64,000 nucleotides of DNA from Candidatus Aminicenantota bacterium. Its GTDB lineage: Bacteria > Acidobacteriota > Aminicenantia > Aminicenantales > Aminicenantaceae. Below are positions 53,630 through 62,665 of the stretch, one piece after another. A program made the position numbers and the translations under genes. The notes under the pieces were generated by a model, which saw nothing but the letters and a program-made list of their open reading frames with translations, ran no database searches and had not been told where the DNA came from. Position 1 is the stretch's first letter; each line of letters starts with the position of its first letter. The stretch lies in contig WVZL01000044.1 of the NCBI GenBank assembly GCA_011772495.1, positions 1-64,000 of the forward strand, given 5' to 3'.

Positions 53630-54741
53630 ATTCCGGGGATAGGATGATTACAAAATCTACACTTTCCTCCGTCAAGCTCGACATTCTGGATATGGTAGCC
53701 GACTCTCTTGATAACAACTCTTTTGCATTTTGGACAAAAAGTGCTTTCTGCCTTATGTCCTGGGACATTGCCGATATAGACGTAATGAAGCCCTTCTTCT
53801 AAAGCCACTCTATGGGCTCTCTCCAGGGTGGAAACAGGCGTTGGAGGCAGATTTTTCACCAGATACATGGGATGGAATCGCGAGAAGTGCACCGGGACTT
53901 CAGGACCAATCTCTTCTAGGAGCCATCGGCACGTCCTGCGGATTTCCTTGACACTATCATTCAGGCTGGGGATCACGAGGTAGACGATTTCTAGCCAAAT
54001 TCCGCTTTTGGCAACTATTTTTATAGCTTCCAGCACAGGTTGGAGCTCACCTCTGACATAGTCGGCGTAAAATTGTTCGGAAAAAGCCTTTAGATCGATC
54101 TTTATAGCGTCCACGACTTCAGTTAAATCTCGGAGGGGCTCCGGATTGATATGGCCACCGGTGACAACCGTATTTCTCACTTGTTTTTTGCGAGCTTCCT
54201 CAGAGGTGTCGTACATATACTCAAAAAAAACCGCGGGTTCTGTATAGGTATAGGCAATCGAAGGACAGGTGTATCTTCGGGCATACTCTACAACCATTTT
54301 AGGGGGAAAATCTCTATGTTCAACCTGTTCTGGCCTGACCTGAGAAATCTCCCAGTTCTGGCAGAATTTGCAGTTCACGTTACAGCCAGCTGTGGCAATG
54401 GAGAGAGCATTGGTCTTGGGAAGAAAATGGAAGAAGGGTTTCTTTTCTATGGGGTCGACGTTGATGGCGCAGACCTTCCCGTAGACTAAAGTGTAGTACT
54501 TCCCGCCTATGTTTTCTCTCACGCCGCAATATCCTCTCTCCTTGTCGCCGAGTTTACAGAAGCGAGGACAGAGAAGGCATTCTATTTCTCTCTCAGGAAG
54601 CTCCTTATAATAACGGGCTTCAACTTGAGACAGGTTTGCTTTCCCACCGAAAGCATAGAGATCCATCAGCATAGAGGTCATGCCTGAGCATGACAGAAGA
54701 GTGACTCCGCCTGTCGTCTTAAAAAATTGCCTTCTGTTCAT
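53620..54741 (-). CDS. AmrS-like radical SAM enzyme with N-terminal Tat-type signal
   Basis: 373 aa; MNRRQFFKTTGGVTLLSCSG; radical SAM CNVNCKFCQNWEIS; CLLCPRFCKLGDKERGYCGVREN; C-terminal CPKC...CRFC. Confidence 0.85.
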   Translation of the reverse strand: MNRRQFFKTTGGVTLLSCSGMTSMLMDLYAFGGKANLSQVEARYYKELPEREIECLLCPRFCKLGDKERGYCGVRENIGGKYYTLVYGKVCAINVDPIEKKPFFHFLPKTNALSIATAGCNVNCKFCQNWEISQVRPEQVEHRDFPPKMVVEYARRYTCPSIAYTYTEPAVFFEYMYDTSEEARKKQVRNTVVTGGHINPEPLRDLTEVVDAIKIDLKAFSEQFYADYVRGELQPVLEAIKIVAKSGIWLEIVYLVIPSLNDSVKEIRRTCRWLLEEIGPEVPVHFSRFHPMYLVKNLPPTPVSTLERAHRVALEEGLHYVYIGNVPGHKAESTFCPKCKRVVIKRVGYHIQNVELDGGKCRFCNHPIPGIWS

Positions 54742-54761
54742 TCAACCATACCCTTCCTGTA

Positions 54762-55655
54762 TTATACCTCTTCTTCTATTGTTTGTATCTCTCTTACTTC
54801 CGCTGTTCCCAGCCCCATTTTGGCGGCTGTGAAGAGATATTCGGGTTCTCTGTCTTCTTCCCTCAAGGAGGGAAGACCTTTCTTTGCTCTCAGCTTTTCG
54901 ATAATCTGCCAGCCAGCAACGTCAGCCGCTACAGGATCAAAGCTAAAAAGCAGGGCGTTGTAATGCTCTGCCCACCGGCTGTGAAAGGAGGGGCCTCGGT
55001 GGTACTGGACAACCATGCAGTCCAGGATGGAGAGTTTGTGCTTATTCTTGATAGGTTGTGTGTCAAACAGCTCGGCCACGAAGGGATTGCAATTGAAATC
55101 GTGGTATTTATTGGGATTGTGTATGGCTCCAAAATAATTCTTCATTCCGGCTGTTACCCCTGCGAGCCCATGGTCTTTCAGGATGGCAAAGCTTATGGAA
55201 GCAGTTATGTGCTGAGCTTGAATGGAAGATAATCGACTGCCAATATTAAGATGGGAAACTAGAGTTGGATCATATCCCACACCCTCGGTATCGGTGCCAA
55301 AGACTTGGATCCCTTGACGCAGATTAAGACTGTATCCTGACGCTCTCAATTCTCGATTTGTTCTATCCCAGATTATGATATTTTTTTTCAGGGATCCTTT
55401 TCCTGCCAGAAGTTTGGCAAGCCCGAGGGTAACATCGGGCACAGAAGTCAATTCTCTTCCAGCGATAGTGTTGATTTTTAAGCCGAGTCTGTCCCGGTCA
55501 TGAAAAAATGAGCGAAATCCTTCCCTGAGGTCAGGTTGTCCAGTTAAAGCTCGAAATCCTCGCTCGTACATCTGGAGCAATTTCTTTTGATCGACTTCTC
55601 TTCTTGGAGAAAGGACTCCTCTTCCTCTTACGATGATGACTCTTGAAGCCTTCAT
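54762..55655 (-). CDS. DUF362-type protein
   Basis: 297 aa; RDRLGLKINTIAGRELTSVPDVTLGLAKLL...IIIWDRTNRELRASGY...AISFAILKDHGLAGVTAGMKNYFGAIHNPNKYH. Confidence 0.75.
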   Translation of the reverse strand: MKASRVIIVRGRGVLSPRREVDQKKLLQMYERGFRALTGQPDLREGFRSFFHDRDRLGLKINTIAGRELTSVPDVTLGLAKLLAGKGSLKKNIIIWDRTNRELRASGYSLNLRQGIQVFGTDTEGVGYDPTLVSHLNIGSRLSSIQAQHITASISFAILKDHGLAGVTAGMKNYFGAIHNPNKYHDFNCNPFVAELFDTQPIKNKHKLSILDCMVVQYHRGPSFHSRWAEHYNALLFSFDPVAADVAGWQIIEKLRAKKGLPSLREEDREPEYLFTAAKMGLGTAEVREIQTIEEEV

Positions 55656-55863
55656 ATCATTAAAAATAACTCTTCTTTTAGAATGATGTCAAATCTTCAC
55701 GGGGACAACTTAAGGATTGGGTCAAGTTCGTAACAGCAAGATTGACTCCCGCTAGATTTGACATGTTTTCTAGAAAAAGCTTTGAAAAAAGAAGCAAAGC
55801 TTGTCAAAAGAGGAATTTGAGATTATAGTGAATAACGGTCCTAGGAAACAAGGAGAATAGATC

Positions 55864-56781
55864 ATGAGATTTTATAGAATGTCCAAGATTGTCTTTCTTC
55901 AGCTTATTTTCTTCTCACTTCTAACAGCAAAAATAGACAGGTTAGAAGCCAAAGCAGCCTCATCTCTGCCTTCGCTTTTGCCCGAGGTCATGAAATGGGA
56001 GCTTTTAGAAGCGCCAGAGATGTATCTACCTGAAAATCTTTTCGAATACATTAATGGAGCTGCTGAGATATACATAGTCTATGAATTCAAGGAATTGATC
56101 GTGGGTCAATTTAAAAAGCAAGATGCTGCTCCTTCCCTGACCGTGGAGATTTACGACATGGGCCGAGTGAAAAATGCCTTTGGAATCTACAGTGCTGAAC
56201 GATTCCCGGATAGTCATTTTCTCTCGATAGGAAACGGAGGGTATGTAGAAGAGGGCGCTTTGAATTTCATTGTTGACAGATACTACATTAAGCTTCTTTG
56301 TTTTGATTGTGAGGATGATTCTGAAAAAATTCTAAAGAAATTTGCACAAGAGATCCTGAAGAAAGTCAACGACCCAAAAGGACTGCCAAGCCTTTTATCG
56401 GCTTTTCCTCAAGAAGGACTCCTAAAATACAGCAAAAAATTTGTCCTGCGCAATTTTCTGGGCTACAGCTTTCTCCACGATGGCTACGTAGCAAGCTTTA
56501 AAGTGGGAGAGCTGGAATTTGAGTGTTTCATTATTGAGGGAGAAGATGTTGCAGATGCCCAGAGAATGTTAAACCAGTATTTGGAAAAGAAAAAAGAAAC
56601 CGAAGTTTATGAAATTCCAAGCGGATACCGCCTTAAAGACCGCTATTACCACCATATCTATCTGGCCAGAGTTGAGAATCTTCTTTGTGGAGTGATGAAG
56701 ATTAAGGATGGGTATGAGGAAATAGGGGAGAAGTACTTGAAAAGCTTAGAAAATTCGTTAAAGAAGACTTCTAAAAAATAA
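55864..56781 (+). CDS. Exported protein of DUF6599-like family
   Basis: 305 aa; signal-like N-terminus; MYLPENLFEYINGAAEIYIVYEFKELIVGQF...TVEIYDMGRVKNAFGIYSAERFPD. Confidence 0.7.
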   Translation: MRFYRMSKIVFLQLIFFSLLTAKIDRLEAKAASSLPSLLPEVMKWELLEAPEMYLPENLFEYINGAAEIYIVYEFKELIVGQFKKQDAAPSLTVEIYDMGRVKNAFGIYSAERFPDSHFLSIGNGGYVEEGALNFIVDRYYIKLLCFDCEDDSEKILKKFAQEILKKVNDPKGLPSLLSAFPQEGLLKYSKKFVLRNFLGYSFLHDGYVASFKVGELEFECFIIEGEDVADAQRMLNQYLEKKKETEVYEIPSGYRLKDRYYHHIYLARVENLLCGVMKIKDGYEEIGEKYLKSLENSLKKTSKK

Positions 56782-56785
56782 TACA

Positions 56786-56858
56786 GGGGATGGTTCTATT
56801 TTTTCCTTTACAGAATCTAAAATCTTTATTTCTATTTTGAAAAAATAGAACTGTCCCC
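56786..56858 (+). repeat. Palindromic repeat element, copy 2 (also terminator-like)
   Basis: GGGGATGGTTCTATTTTTT (56786-56804) and AAAAAATAGAACTGTCCCC (56840-56858): 19-nt arms with two mismatches that become G-U pairs in RNA; followed by a run of 9 T. Confidence 0.85.
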
Positions 56859-56937
56859 TTTTTTTTTGCTTTTGTTAATAAAGGCTTTTGATTTGAAGAT
56901 AAGTCATTTATAATATAAGCAGTTAGATATTGGTTCA

Positions 56938-57963
56938 ATGCAAGGGAACAAAATAATCACGGCTTTCTTAGGGCTCATTGTTGTTTTTATTACAGGGGTT
57001 GTTATATGGTTGGCCAAGCCCATCCTTTTACCCTTTTTTTTGGCTATTTTTCTCTCATTTATCCTTTATCCTGTTCTTGATTTTTCTTCAAAACGGCTAA
57101 AAATCCCCAAAGTCATTTCCATTTTTCTAATTCTCATCATCACTTTCTTTGTCATTTATCTCCTCGGCGTTCTTTTCTACTCCAGCGGGAAAGCATTTGC
57201 CTCTGAGTTTCCGAACTATGGTCAAAAAATCAATTCGATTTTAGATTCTCTCCAGGAAAGATTGAAGTTGGCTCCTTTCAAATGGGACCCTTTGGCCTGG
57301 GTTGAACAGTTAGATATCAATAAAATAGGTTCCTTCCTGTTTGCTTCTCTGGGCACTTTTTTCTCGTTTATTTCGAATCTTTTTTTAATCCTGATTTTTC
57401 TTATTTTTATCCTGATCGGACGAGGCAATACTAAACCTAAGATTCAAATTTCTTTCAGTAAAAGAAGAGCTTCGAAAATTATCAATGTCATTCAGAACAT
57501 TGACACTCAAATTCAAAAATACCTGGCCATTAAAACCGTAGTGAGTCTTATTACCGGTGTTTTAGTAACCATTGTCCTTCTTCTATTCGGATTAGATTTT
57601 GCCATCGTCTTCGGATTTCTGACGTTTCTTCTGAACTATATCCCGACAGTTGGTTCGATCATCGCTACCGCATTTCCTGTGGTTATCGCCTTATTTCAGT
57701 TCGAGAGCTTGTGGCCAGCTTTGTGGATTCTGTTAATTCTAACTGTCATTCAACAGACCATAGGGGGCTTCATCGAGCCAAAGGTGATGGGGGAGGGATT
57801 AGGATTGAGTCCTCTGGTAGTTCTCTTTTTTCTGTTTTTTTGGGGCTGGCTATGGGGAATTTTGGGTATGATCTTAGCAGTCCCCATCGCGGCTATAGTA
57901 AAGATTGTCTGCAGCAACATCCCTTCCTTAAAGTTTGTAGGGGAACTCATGAGCAAAGCCTGA
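56938..57963 (+). CDS. AI-2E family transporter
   Basis: 341 aa polytopic; LAKPILLPFFLAIFLSFILYPVLDF...IPTVGSIIATAFPVVIALFQF...GFIEPKVMGEGLGLSPLVVLFFLFFWGWLWGILGMILAVPIAAIVKI. Confidence 0.93.
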   Translation: MQGNKIITAFLGLIVVFITGVVIWLAKPILLPFFLAIFLSFILYPVLDFSSKRLKIPKVISIFLILIITFFVIYLLGVLFYSSGKAFASEFPNYGQKINSILDSLQERLKLAPFKWDPLAWVEQLDINKIGSFLFASLGTFFSFISNLFLILIFLIFILIGRGNTKPKIQISFSKRRASKIINVIQNIDTQIQKYLAIKTVVSLITGVLVTIVLLLFGLDFAIVFGFLTFLLNYIPTVGSIIATAFPVVIALFQFESLWPALWILLILTVIQQTIGGFIEPKVMGEGLGLSPLVVLFFLFFWGWLWGILGMILAVPIAAIVKIVCSNIPSLKFVGELMSKA

Positions 57964-57978
57964 CCTTTCAGGGCCTGC

Positions 57979-58629
57979 CTAGGGTGGGGTGATCACTTTC
58001 TTTTTGAGGGACAGATCTTTGATTTTATCGAAACGCACCAGAAGCTCGTGCAGGTAGTTTCTTCCCTCAAAATTTCCCTGGGCGAAATGTTTTGCTGAAA
58101 GGATGATTCGCTCTAAGCATTTAACCTTTTCTTCTTTGGTATAAGATTGTATTTCTCCGGGAAGGATGATGTCTTTTTCATACCGACATTTTTCCATACT
58201 CTGATGGATAGCTTCTCCTATCTCATTCTTGGGCTTGATTTCCTCGCCTGGAAGGTGAATAAGTTTCTCTGCCTTTTCAAATTTTTCCTTAGCATACTCC
58301 AAGGCTAAGATCGCCTCTTTATCGGTGAAGGACTCTATCTTTTCTCCGTATACTTTTAAAGGAGCCTCAGCATGGAAGGCCAACCAGACCATTCTTTCAT
58401 CTTTTAGAATATCCTCTTCGGCTGCCCGATTCCTCGGTTCAACCGTCTCTTTTTTCTCTAAGATTCTTTTCTCCTGGTAAGGCCTATGCTTCACCAGAAA
58501 TGTACAGGTAGAGGGGCAGTGGATCTCTTTTTCACGGAGCATTCCACAGCATAGGCTGCAGAGATCATCTCCCAAGGCAGGGCAGTGGCGCTTTCCTTTC
58601 CTCTGTTTGCATTTCGCGCACTTTGACAT
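57979..58629 (-). CDS. Hypothetical protein with Cys-rich (zinc-binding-like) N-terminus
   Basis: 216 aa; MSKCAKCKQRKGKRHCPALGDDLCSLCCGMLREKEIHCPSTCTFL. Confidence 0.65.
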   Translation of the reverse strand: MSKCAKCKQRKGKRHCPALGDDLCSLCCGMLREKEIHCPSTCTFLVKHRPYQEKRILEKKETVEPRNRAAEEDILKDERMVWLAFHAEAPLKVYGEKIESFTDKEAILALEYAKEKFEKAEKLIHLPGEEIKPKNEIGEAIHQSMEKCRYEKDIILPGEIQSYTKEEKVKCLERIILSAKHFAQGNFEGRNYLHELLVRFDKIKDLSLKKKVITPP

Positions 58630-58674
58630 TCGGAACTAATATATTAGTATGACTCGAGGAGAGAATGCAATCTC

Positions 58675-59013
58675 TTAGCAAGTCAAGTGGAAAGCGCCTA
58701 CTGTTTTTTTGACCGGAGCAAGGGTGTTGAAGCTTTGGGTGGCTTTTTCGGTTTTTTCGATGACAAGGGTGATGCCTTTTTCTTGAGCATAGGTTCTGAC
58801 TTCTTCTTCCACTTTCATCAGACCTGTGAATCCGGTGCCGACAACTAGGGCTTCGGGCTCTTCTTTTATAACACTCTCTAGGTCTTGAAGACAGAGTTTG
58901 TGTCCTGTGACCCGCCACCAAGAGCTTTGAATTTTATTCGGGAAAACGATAAGATCAGAAGTGTATGCCTGGCCATCTATGACTATTTTTCCAAAACTAT
59001 ATGATTCAATCAT
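58675..59013 (-). CDS. Mth938-like (DUF498) domain protein
   Basis: 112 aa; IESYSFGKIVIDGQAYTSDLIVFPNKIQSSWWRVTGHKL...EALVVGTGFTGLMKV. Confidence 0.8.
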   Translation of the reverse strand: MIESYSFGKIVIDGQAYTSDLIVFPNKIQSSWWRVTGHKLCLQDLESVIKEEPEALVVGTGFTGLMKVEEEVRTYAQEKGITLVIEKTEKATQSFNTLAPVKKTVGAFHLTC

Positions 59014-59759
59014 CTTTTCTTCCTTTTAAGGAGGAAGGTATCTGAAGACATGGCTTTGATCCTTTTTCCGAGAAGGGTTTTGAGAGCTTTTTGAGCGGCT
59101 CTTTGCTCGGCGTTCTTTTTAGAATAACCTTTTGCTTTGGCCAAGGATTTTTTCTCGGATATGACTTCTACCACAAAGCTTTTTCTATGGTCAGGGCCTT
59201 TCTCAGTAACAATTTTGTAAACAGGGGTAGGAAGGTTTTCTTTCTGTAGGAATTCTTGGAGGGCAGATTTGTAATTGTCGACTTGGAATTTTTTAACCTT
59301 GATTTCTTTAAAATAGGGCTTTAAGAACTTCAATAGGAATTTTCTTGCTTCTTCCAGGCCACCATCCAGATAGATGGCGGCCACTACTGCTTCAAAGGCT
59401 CCTGCTAAAATTGTTCTTTTTTTTCTTCCTCCACTCTTTTCTTCACCCTTTCCTAGCAATATGTTTTTATCAAGCTTAATTTTCTTGGCAAAATGAGTGA
59501 GAGCGGAAGTGCTGGCGGCAGCAGATTTGAGCTTAGAGAGTTCTCCTTCGGTCAGTTTAGGGTAAGAACTGTAAATATGACCAGCGATGATAAGGCCAAG
59601 AACAGAATCGCCGAGAAATTCTAGAACTTCGTTATCGATAACCTCACTAGGTTGACTTTCATACGCATAGGAGCTGTGGGTGATGGCTTGAACCAGGAGG
59701 TCTTTTTGTTTGAATTTATATTTAATCTTTTTTTCGAGTTGACTTACGTTTGATGACAT
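59010..59759 (-). CDS. rnc: Ribonuclease III
   Basis: 249 aa; NEVLEFLGDSVLGLIIAGHIY; C-terminal dsRBD YKSALQEFLQKENLPTPVYKIVTEKGPDH...GYSKKNAEQRAAQKAL. Confidence 0.95.
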   Translation of the reverse strand: MSSNVSQLEKKIKYKFKQKDLLVQAITHSSYAYESQPSEVIDNEVLEFLGDSVLGLIIAGHIYSSYPKLTEGELSKLKSAAASTSALTHFAKKIKLDKNILLGKGEEKSGGRKKRTILAGAFEAVVAAIYLDGGLEEARKFLLKFLKPYFKEIKVKKFQVDNYKSALQEFLQKENLPTPVYKIVTEKGPDHRKSFVVEVISEKKSLAKAKGYSKKNAEQRAAQKALKTLLGKRIKAMSSDTFLLKRKKR

Positions 59760-59776
59760 GGAAAATGCTTTAATTG

Positions 59777-61054
59777 TTAGAATGGATAGACTTTTTTACC
59801 TCCCACAATGGTGATAGCCGGAGCTCCCTTTAGCTTCCAGTTGTGGAAGGGATTGTTCTGACTCTTGGATTTGAAATTATTGATGTCAACGATAATCTCT
59901 CTATAGAGGTTTAGGATAGTGAGGTCAGCATCCGCCCCCACGCTTATTCGACCCTTGTTTTTCAACCGTAGGATCTTGGCGGGATTCGTGGATATCATCT
60001 CGATAAATCTTTTCAGGGAAATGATTTTTTTATTAACCAATCTGTCCAGGATTAAAGAGACTGCGGTTTCCAGGCCGTTTATCCCAAAGGGTGCTTTATC
60101 GAATTCAACATCTTTCTCATCCGGAGCATGAGGCGCATGATCCGTAGCAATGACGTCCACCACTCCTTCCTTGACTGCTTCTCTTAGGGCCTGAACGTCT
60201 TCCTGGCTTCTTAAAGGAGGATTCATCTTCAGGTTCGTATCGTAGGTTTCAAGATAGGAATCATCCAGTAAAAGATGATGGGGTGTTGCTTCGGCTGAAA
60301 CTTTGATCTTTTTCTTCTTGGCCTGCTTGATAAGCTGAATAGCTCCTTTGACGCTTAAATGGGCAATATGGAGGCGAGCTTCAGCCTTCTCTGTGAGGAT
60401 GAGGTCGCGGGCTACGATTATCTCTTCAGAAGATTCCGGTATCCCCTTGAGGCCGAACAGATAAGAATAATGCCCTTCATGCATCACTCCTCCTTCGCTG
60501 AGGCTCTTGTCTTCGCAATGGTCGATGATGAGAGCATCCAAGAGTTTTGAATATTCGAGTGCCCGGCGCATGAGGTGGCTATTCAGAACAGGCTGGCCGT
60601 CGTCAGAGAAAGCCAGAGCCCCGGCATCCAAGAGGTCAGCCATTTCTGTCAGTTCCTTTCCTTCTTGATTTCTGCTGATCGAAGCGACGGGAAGGACATT
60701 GACCACAGCCTCTTTTTTGGCTTTGGAAAGAATGAATTCTGTGACTCCTCGATTGTCATTCACAGGTTCAGTGTTAGGCATACAGAGGATTGTCGTGAAA
60801 CCGCCTTTAGCAGCGGCCAGCGAACCAGTTTTTATTGTTTCTTTATGTTCCTGACCTGGCTCACGGAGATGAACATGCATATCGATAAATCCAGGGGCAA
60901 CCACGAGTCTCGAGGCATCAATGACATTTGCCTTGTTGGCGTCTATTTTTGGCTTGATATCCGCAATTTTACCCTTTTCGATGAGAATATCGAGAGTCTC
61001 ATCTATCCCTGAATGCGGATCGATGACTCTTCCATTCTTAATCAGCAGTCTCAC
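59777..61054 (-). CDS. pyrC: Dihydroorotase
   Basis: 425 aa; PGFIDMHVHLREPGQEHKETIKTGSLAAAKGGFTTILCMPNTEPV; VIATDHAPH. Confidence 0.95.
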   Translation of the reverse strand: MRLLIKNGRVIDPHSGIDETLDILIEKGKIADIKPKIDANKANVIDASRLVVAPGFIDMHVHLREPGQEHKETIKTGSLAAAKGGFTTILCMPNTEPVNDNRGVTEFILSKAKKEAVVNVLPVASISRNQEGKELTEMADLLDAGALAFSDDGQPVLNSHLMRRALEYSKLLDALIIDHCEDKSLSEGGVMHEGHYSYLFGLKGIPESSEEIIVARDLILTEKAEARLHIAHLSVKGAIQLIKQAKKKKIKVSAEATPHHLLLDDSYLETYDTNLKMNPPLRSQEDVQALREAVKEGVVDVIATDHAPHAPDEKDVEFDKAPFGINGLETAVSLILDRLVNKKIISLKRFIEMISTNPAKILRLKNKGRISVGADADLTILNLYREIIVDINNFKSKSQNNPFHNWKLKGAPAITIVGGKKVYPF

Positions 61055-61976
61055 GTTCTTTTCCTCCTAATAAAAGGTAGAGAACTGCCATTCTCACTGC
61101 GATTCCGTTTTCAACTTGTTTCAAGATGACAGATTTCGCAGAATCAGCCAGGTCTGTGGATAGCTCGACGCCTCGATTTATCGGGCCAGGATGCATGATT
61201 ATGGAGTTCTTTTTGGCCTTCTTGTACCTGTTTTTAGTCAGGCTGTAAAGGTTTCTGTATTCTCGAATCGAGGGGAAGGAATTGCTTTTCTGTCTCTCCC
61301 GCTGGATTCTGAGCATCATGATTGCATCTGCTCCCTCTACCGCTCGATCAAGACTGTAGTCAATCTCAACTCCAAAATTCTTAAACTCCGTTGGAAGAAA
61401 AGCAGGGGGACCAACGAGAATGATTCTTGCTCCCAGTTTTTGAAGTAGGAAGATATTTGATCGTGCCACCCTGCTATGAAGAATGTCTCCTACAATAACG
61501 ATTTTCAGGTCTTCGATCTTCTTTTTTTCCTGTTTTAGGGTGAGAGCATCGAGAAGAGCCTGAGTGGGGTGTTCATGATAACCATCGCCGGCATTGATAA
61601 CGTGACTCTGGCAGAAAGTGGAGATGAAGTACGGCGCACCTGCGCAATAATGACGGATAACCAAGGCATCAGGCTTCATGGCCTCAAGATTTAATACTGT
61701 ATCTTTAAGGCTTTCTCCCTTGGCAAGGCTGCTCGCTGTTTGATTGAAGTTGACGATATCAGCACTCAGTCTTTTGGCCGCTAATTCGAAGGAACCTCGA
61801 GTTCGAGTGCTCGGCTCGAAAAAGAGGTTAATGATTGTTTTTCCTCTCAAGGTGGGCACTTTTTTGATTTCCCGGGTGGAAATTTCAAGGAAAGATTCAG
61901 CTGTGCTCAAGATAGTATTGATTTCAGAAGGAGTTAGAGAACGGATTTCAAGAAGATGTTTGTGTTTAAAGGCCAA
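61038..61976 (-). CDS. pyrB: Aspartate carbamoyltransferase catalytic subunit
   Basis: 312 aa; FFEPSTRTRGSFELAAKRL; GDGYHEHPTQALLDALT; MHPGPINRGVEL. Confidence 0.96.
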   Translation of the reverse strand: MAFKHKHLLEIRSLTPSEINTILSTAESFLEISTREIKKVPTLRGKTIINLFFEPSTRTRGSFELAAKRLSADIVNFNQTASSLAKGESLKDTVLNLEAMKPDALVIRHYCAGAPYFISTFCQSHVINAGDGYHEHPTQALLDALTLKQEKKKIEDLKIVIVGDILHSRVARSNIFLLQKLGARIILVGPPAFLPTEFKNFGVEIDYSLDRAVEGADAIMMLRIQRERQKSNSFPSIREYRNLYSLTKNRYKKAKKNSIIMHPGPINRGVELSTDLADSAKSVILKQVENGIAVRMAVLYLLLGGKERETAD

Positions 61977-61990
61977 ACGCTCTCTTCCTC

Positions 61991-62545
61991 CTATTTGAGT
62001 TTTATCGGCTCGGTGATAAGAACTTCATCGCAATTGTCAATTTCTTTCAGTTTAACCTGGACGAGTTCCCTCTTCGAAGTAGGAAGGAACTTGCCCACAT
62101 AATCTGCTCTTATGGGTAGCTCTCGGTGTCCCCGATCGATGAGGACTAAAAGCTGGATTGATTTGGGGCGCCCCAGGTCAATCAGGCTATCCATGGCTGC
62201 CCTTATAGTTCTTCCAGTGAAGAGTACGTCATCAACCAGAAGAATGTCTTTTTTTGCAACTGAAAAATTTATTTCTGTTTTCCTTACCATGTGCTGGGCT
62301 TCGATTTTGGAGAAGTCATCTCTATAAAGAGTGATGTCTAAGACTCCCACGGGAATGTCCACCTTTTCCAGTTCTTTTATCAGTTTTGATATTTTCTTCC
62401 CCAAGTAAATTCCTCTTGTTCTTATTCCGACGATAACTAGATTTTTCAGATTCCGGTTGCGTTCGATGATTTCGGTTGTCATTCGATGAACAGCTCTTCT
62501 TATTTTGCGCGAATCCATAACTTTAGCTTTGATTTTTTCTTTCAT
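61991..62545 (-). CDS. pyrR: PyrR bifunctional regulator / uracil phosphoribosyltransferase
   Basis: 184 aa; VIVGIRTRGIYLGKKI; PRPP loop DILLVDDVLFTGRTIRAAMDSL. Confidence 0.94.
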   Translation of the reverse strand: MKEKIKAKVMDSRKIRRAVHRMTTEIIERNRNLKNLVIVGIRTRGIYLGKKISKLIKELEKVDIPVGVLDITLYRDDFSKIEAQHMVRKTEINFSVAKKDILLVDDVLFTGRTIRAAMDSLIDLGRPKSIQLLVLIDRGHRELPIRADYVGKFLPTSKRELVQVKLKEIDNCDEVLITEPIKLK

Positions 62546-62665
62546 GAACTAGCTCCTGTCTAGCTGAAGTGCCTTTTTTGCCTTCTCTCTAGAAGGAAAA
62601 TATAGTATTTTCTCTAAGAAAATGCCGTATCTTGGCAAAAATGTCAAGAAGATAAGGAAGCTCAG

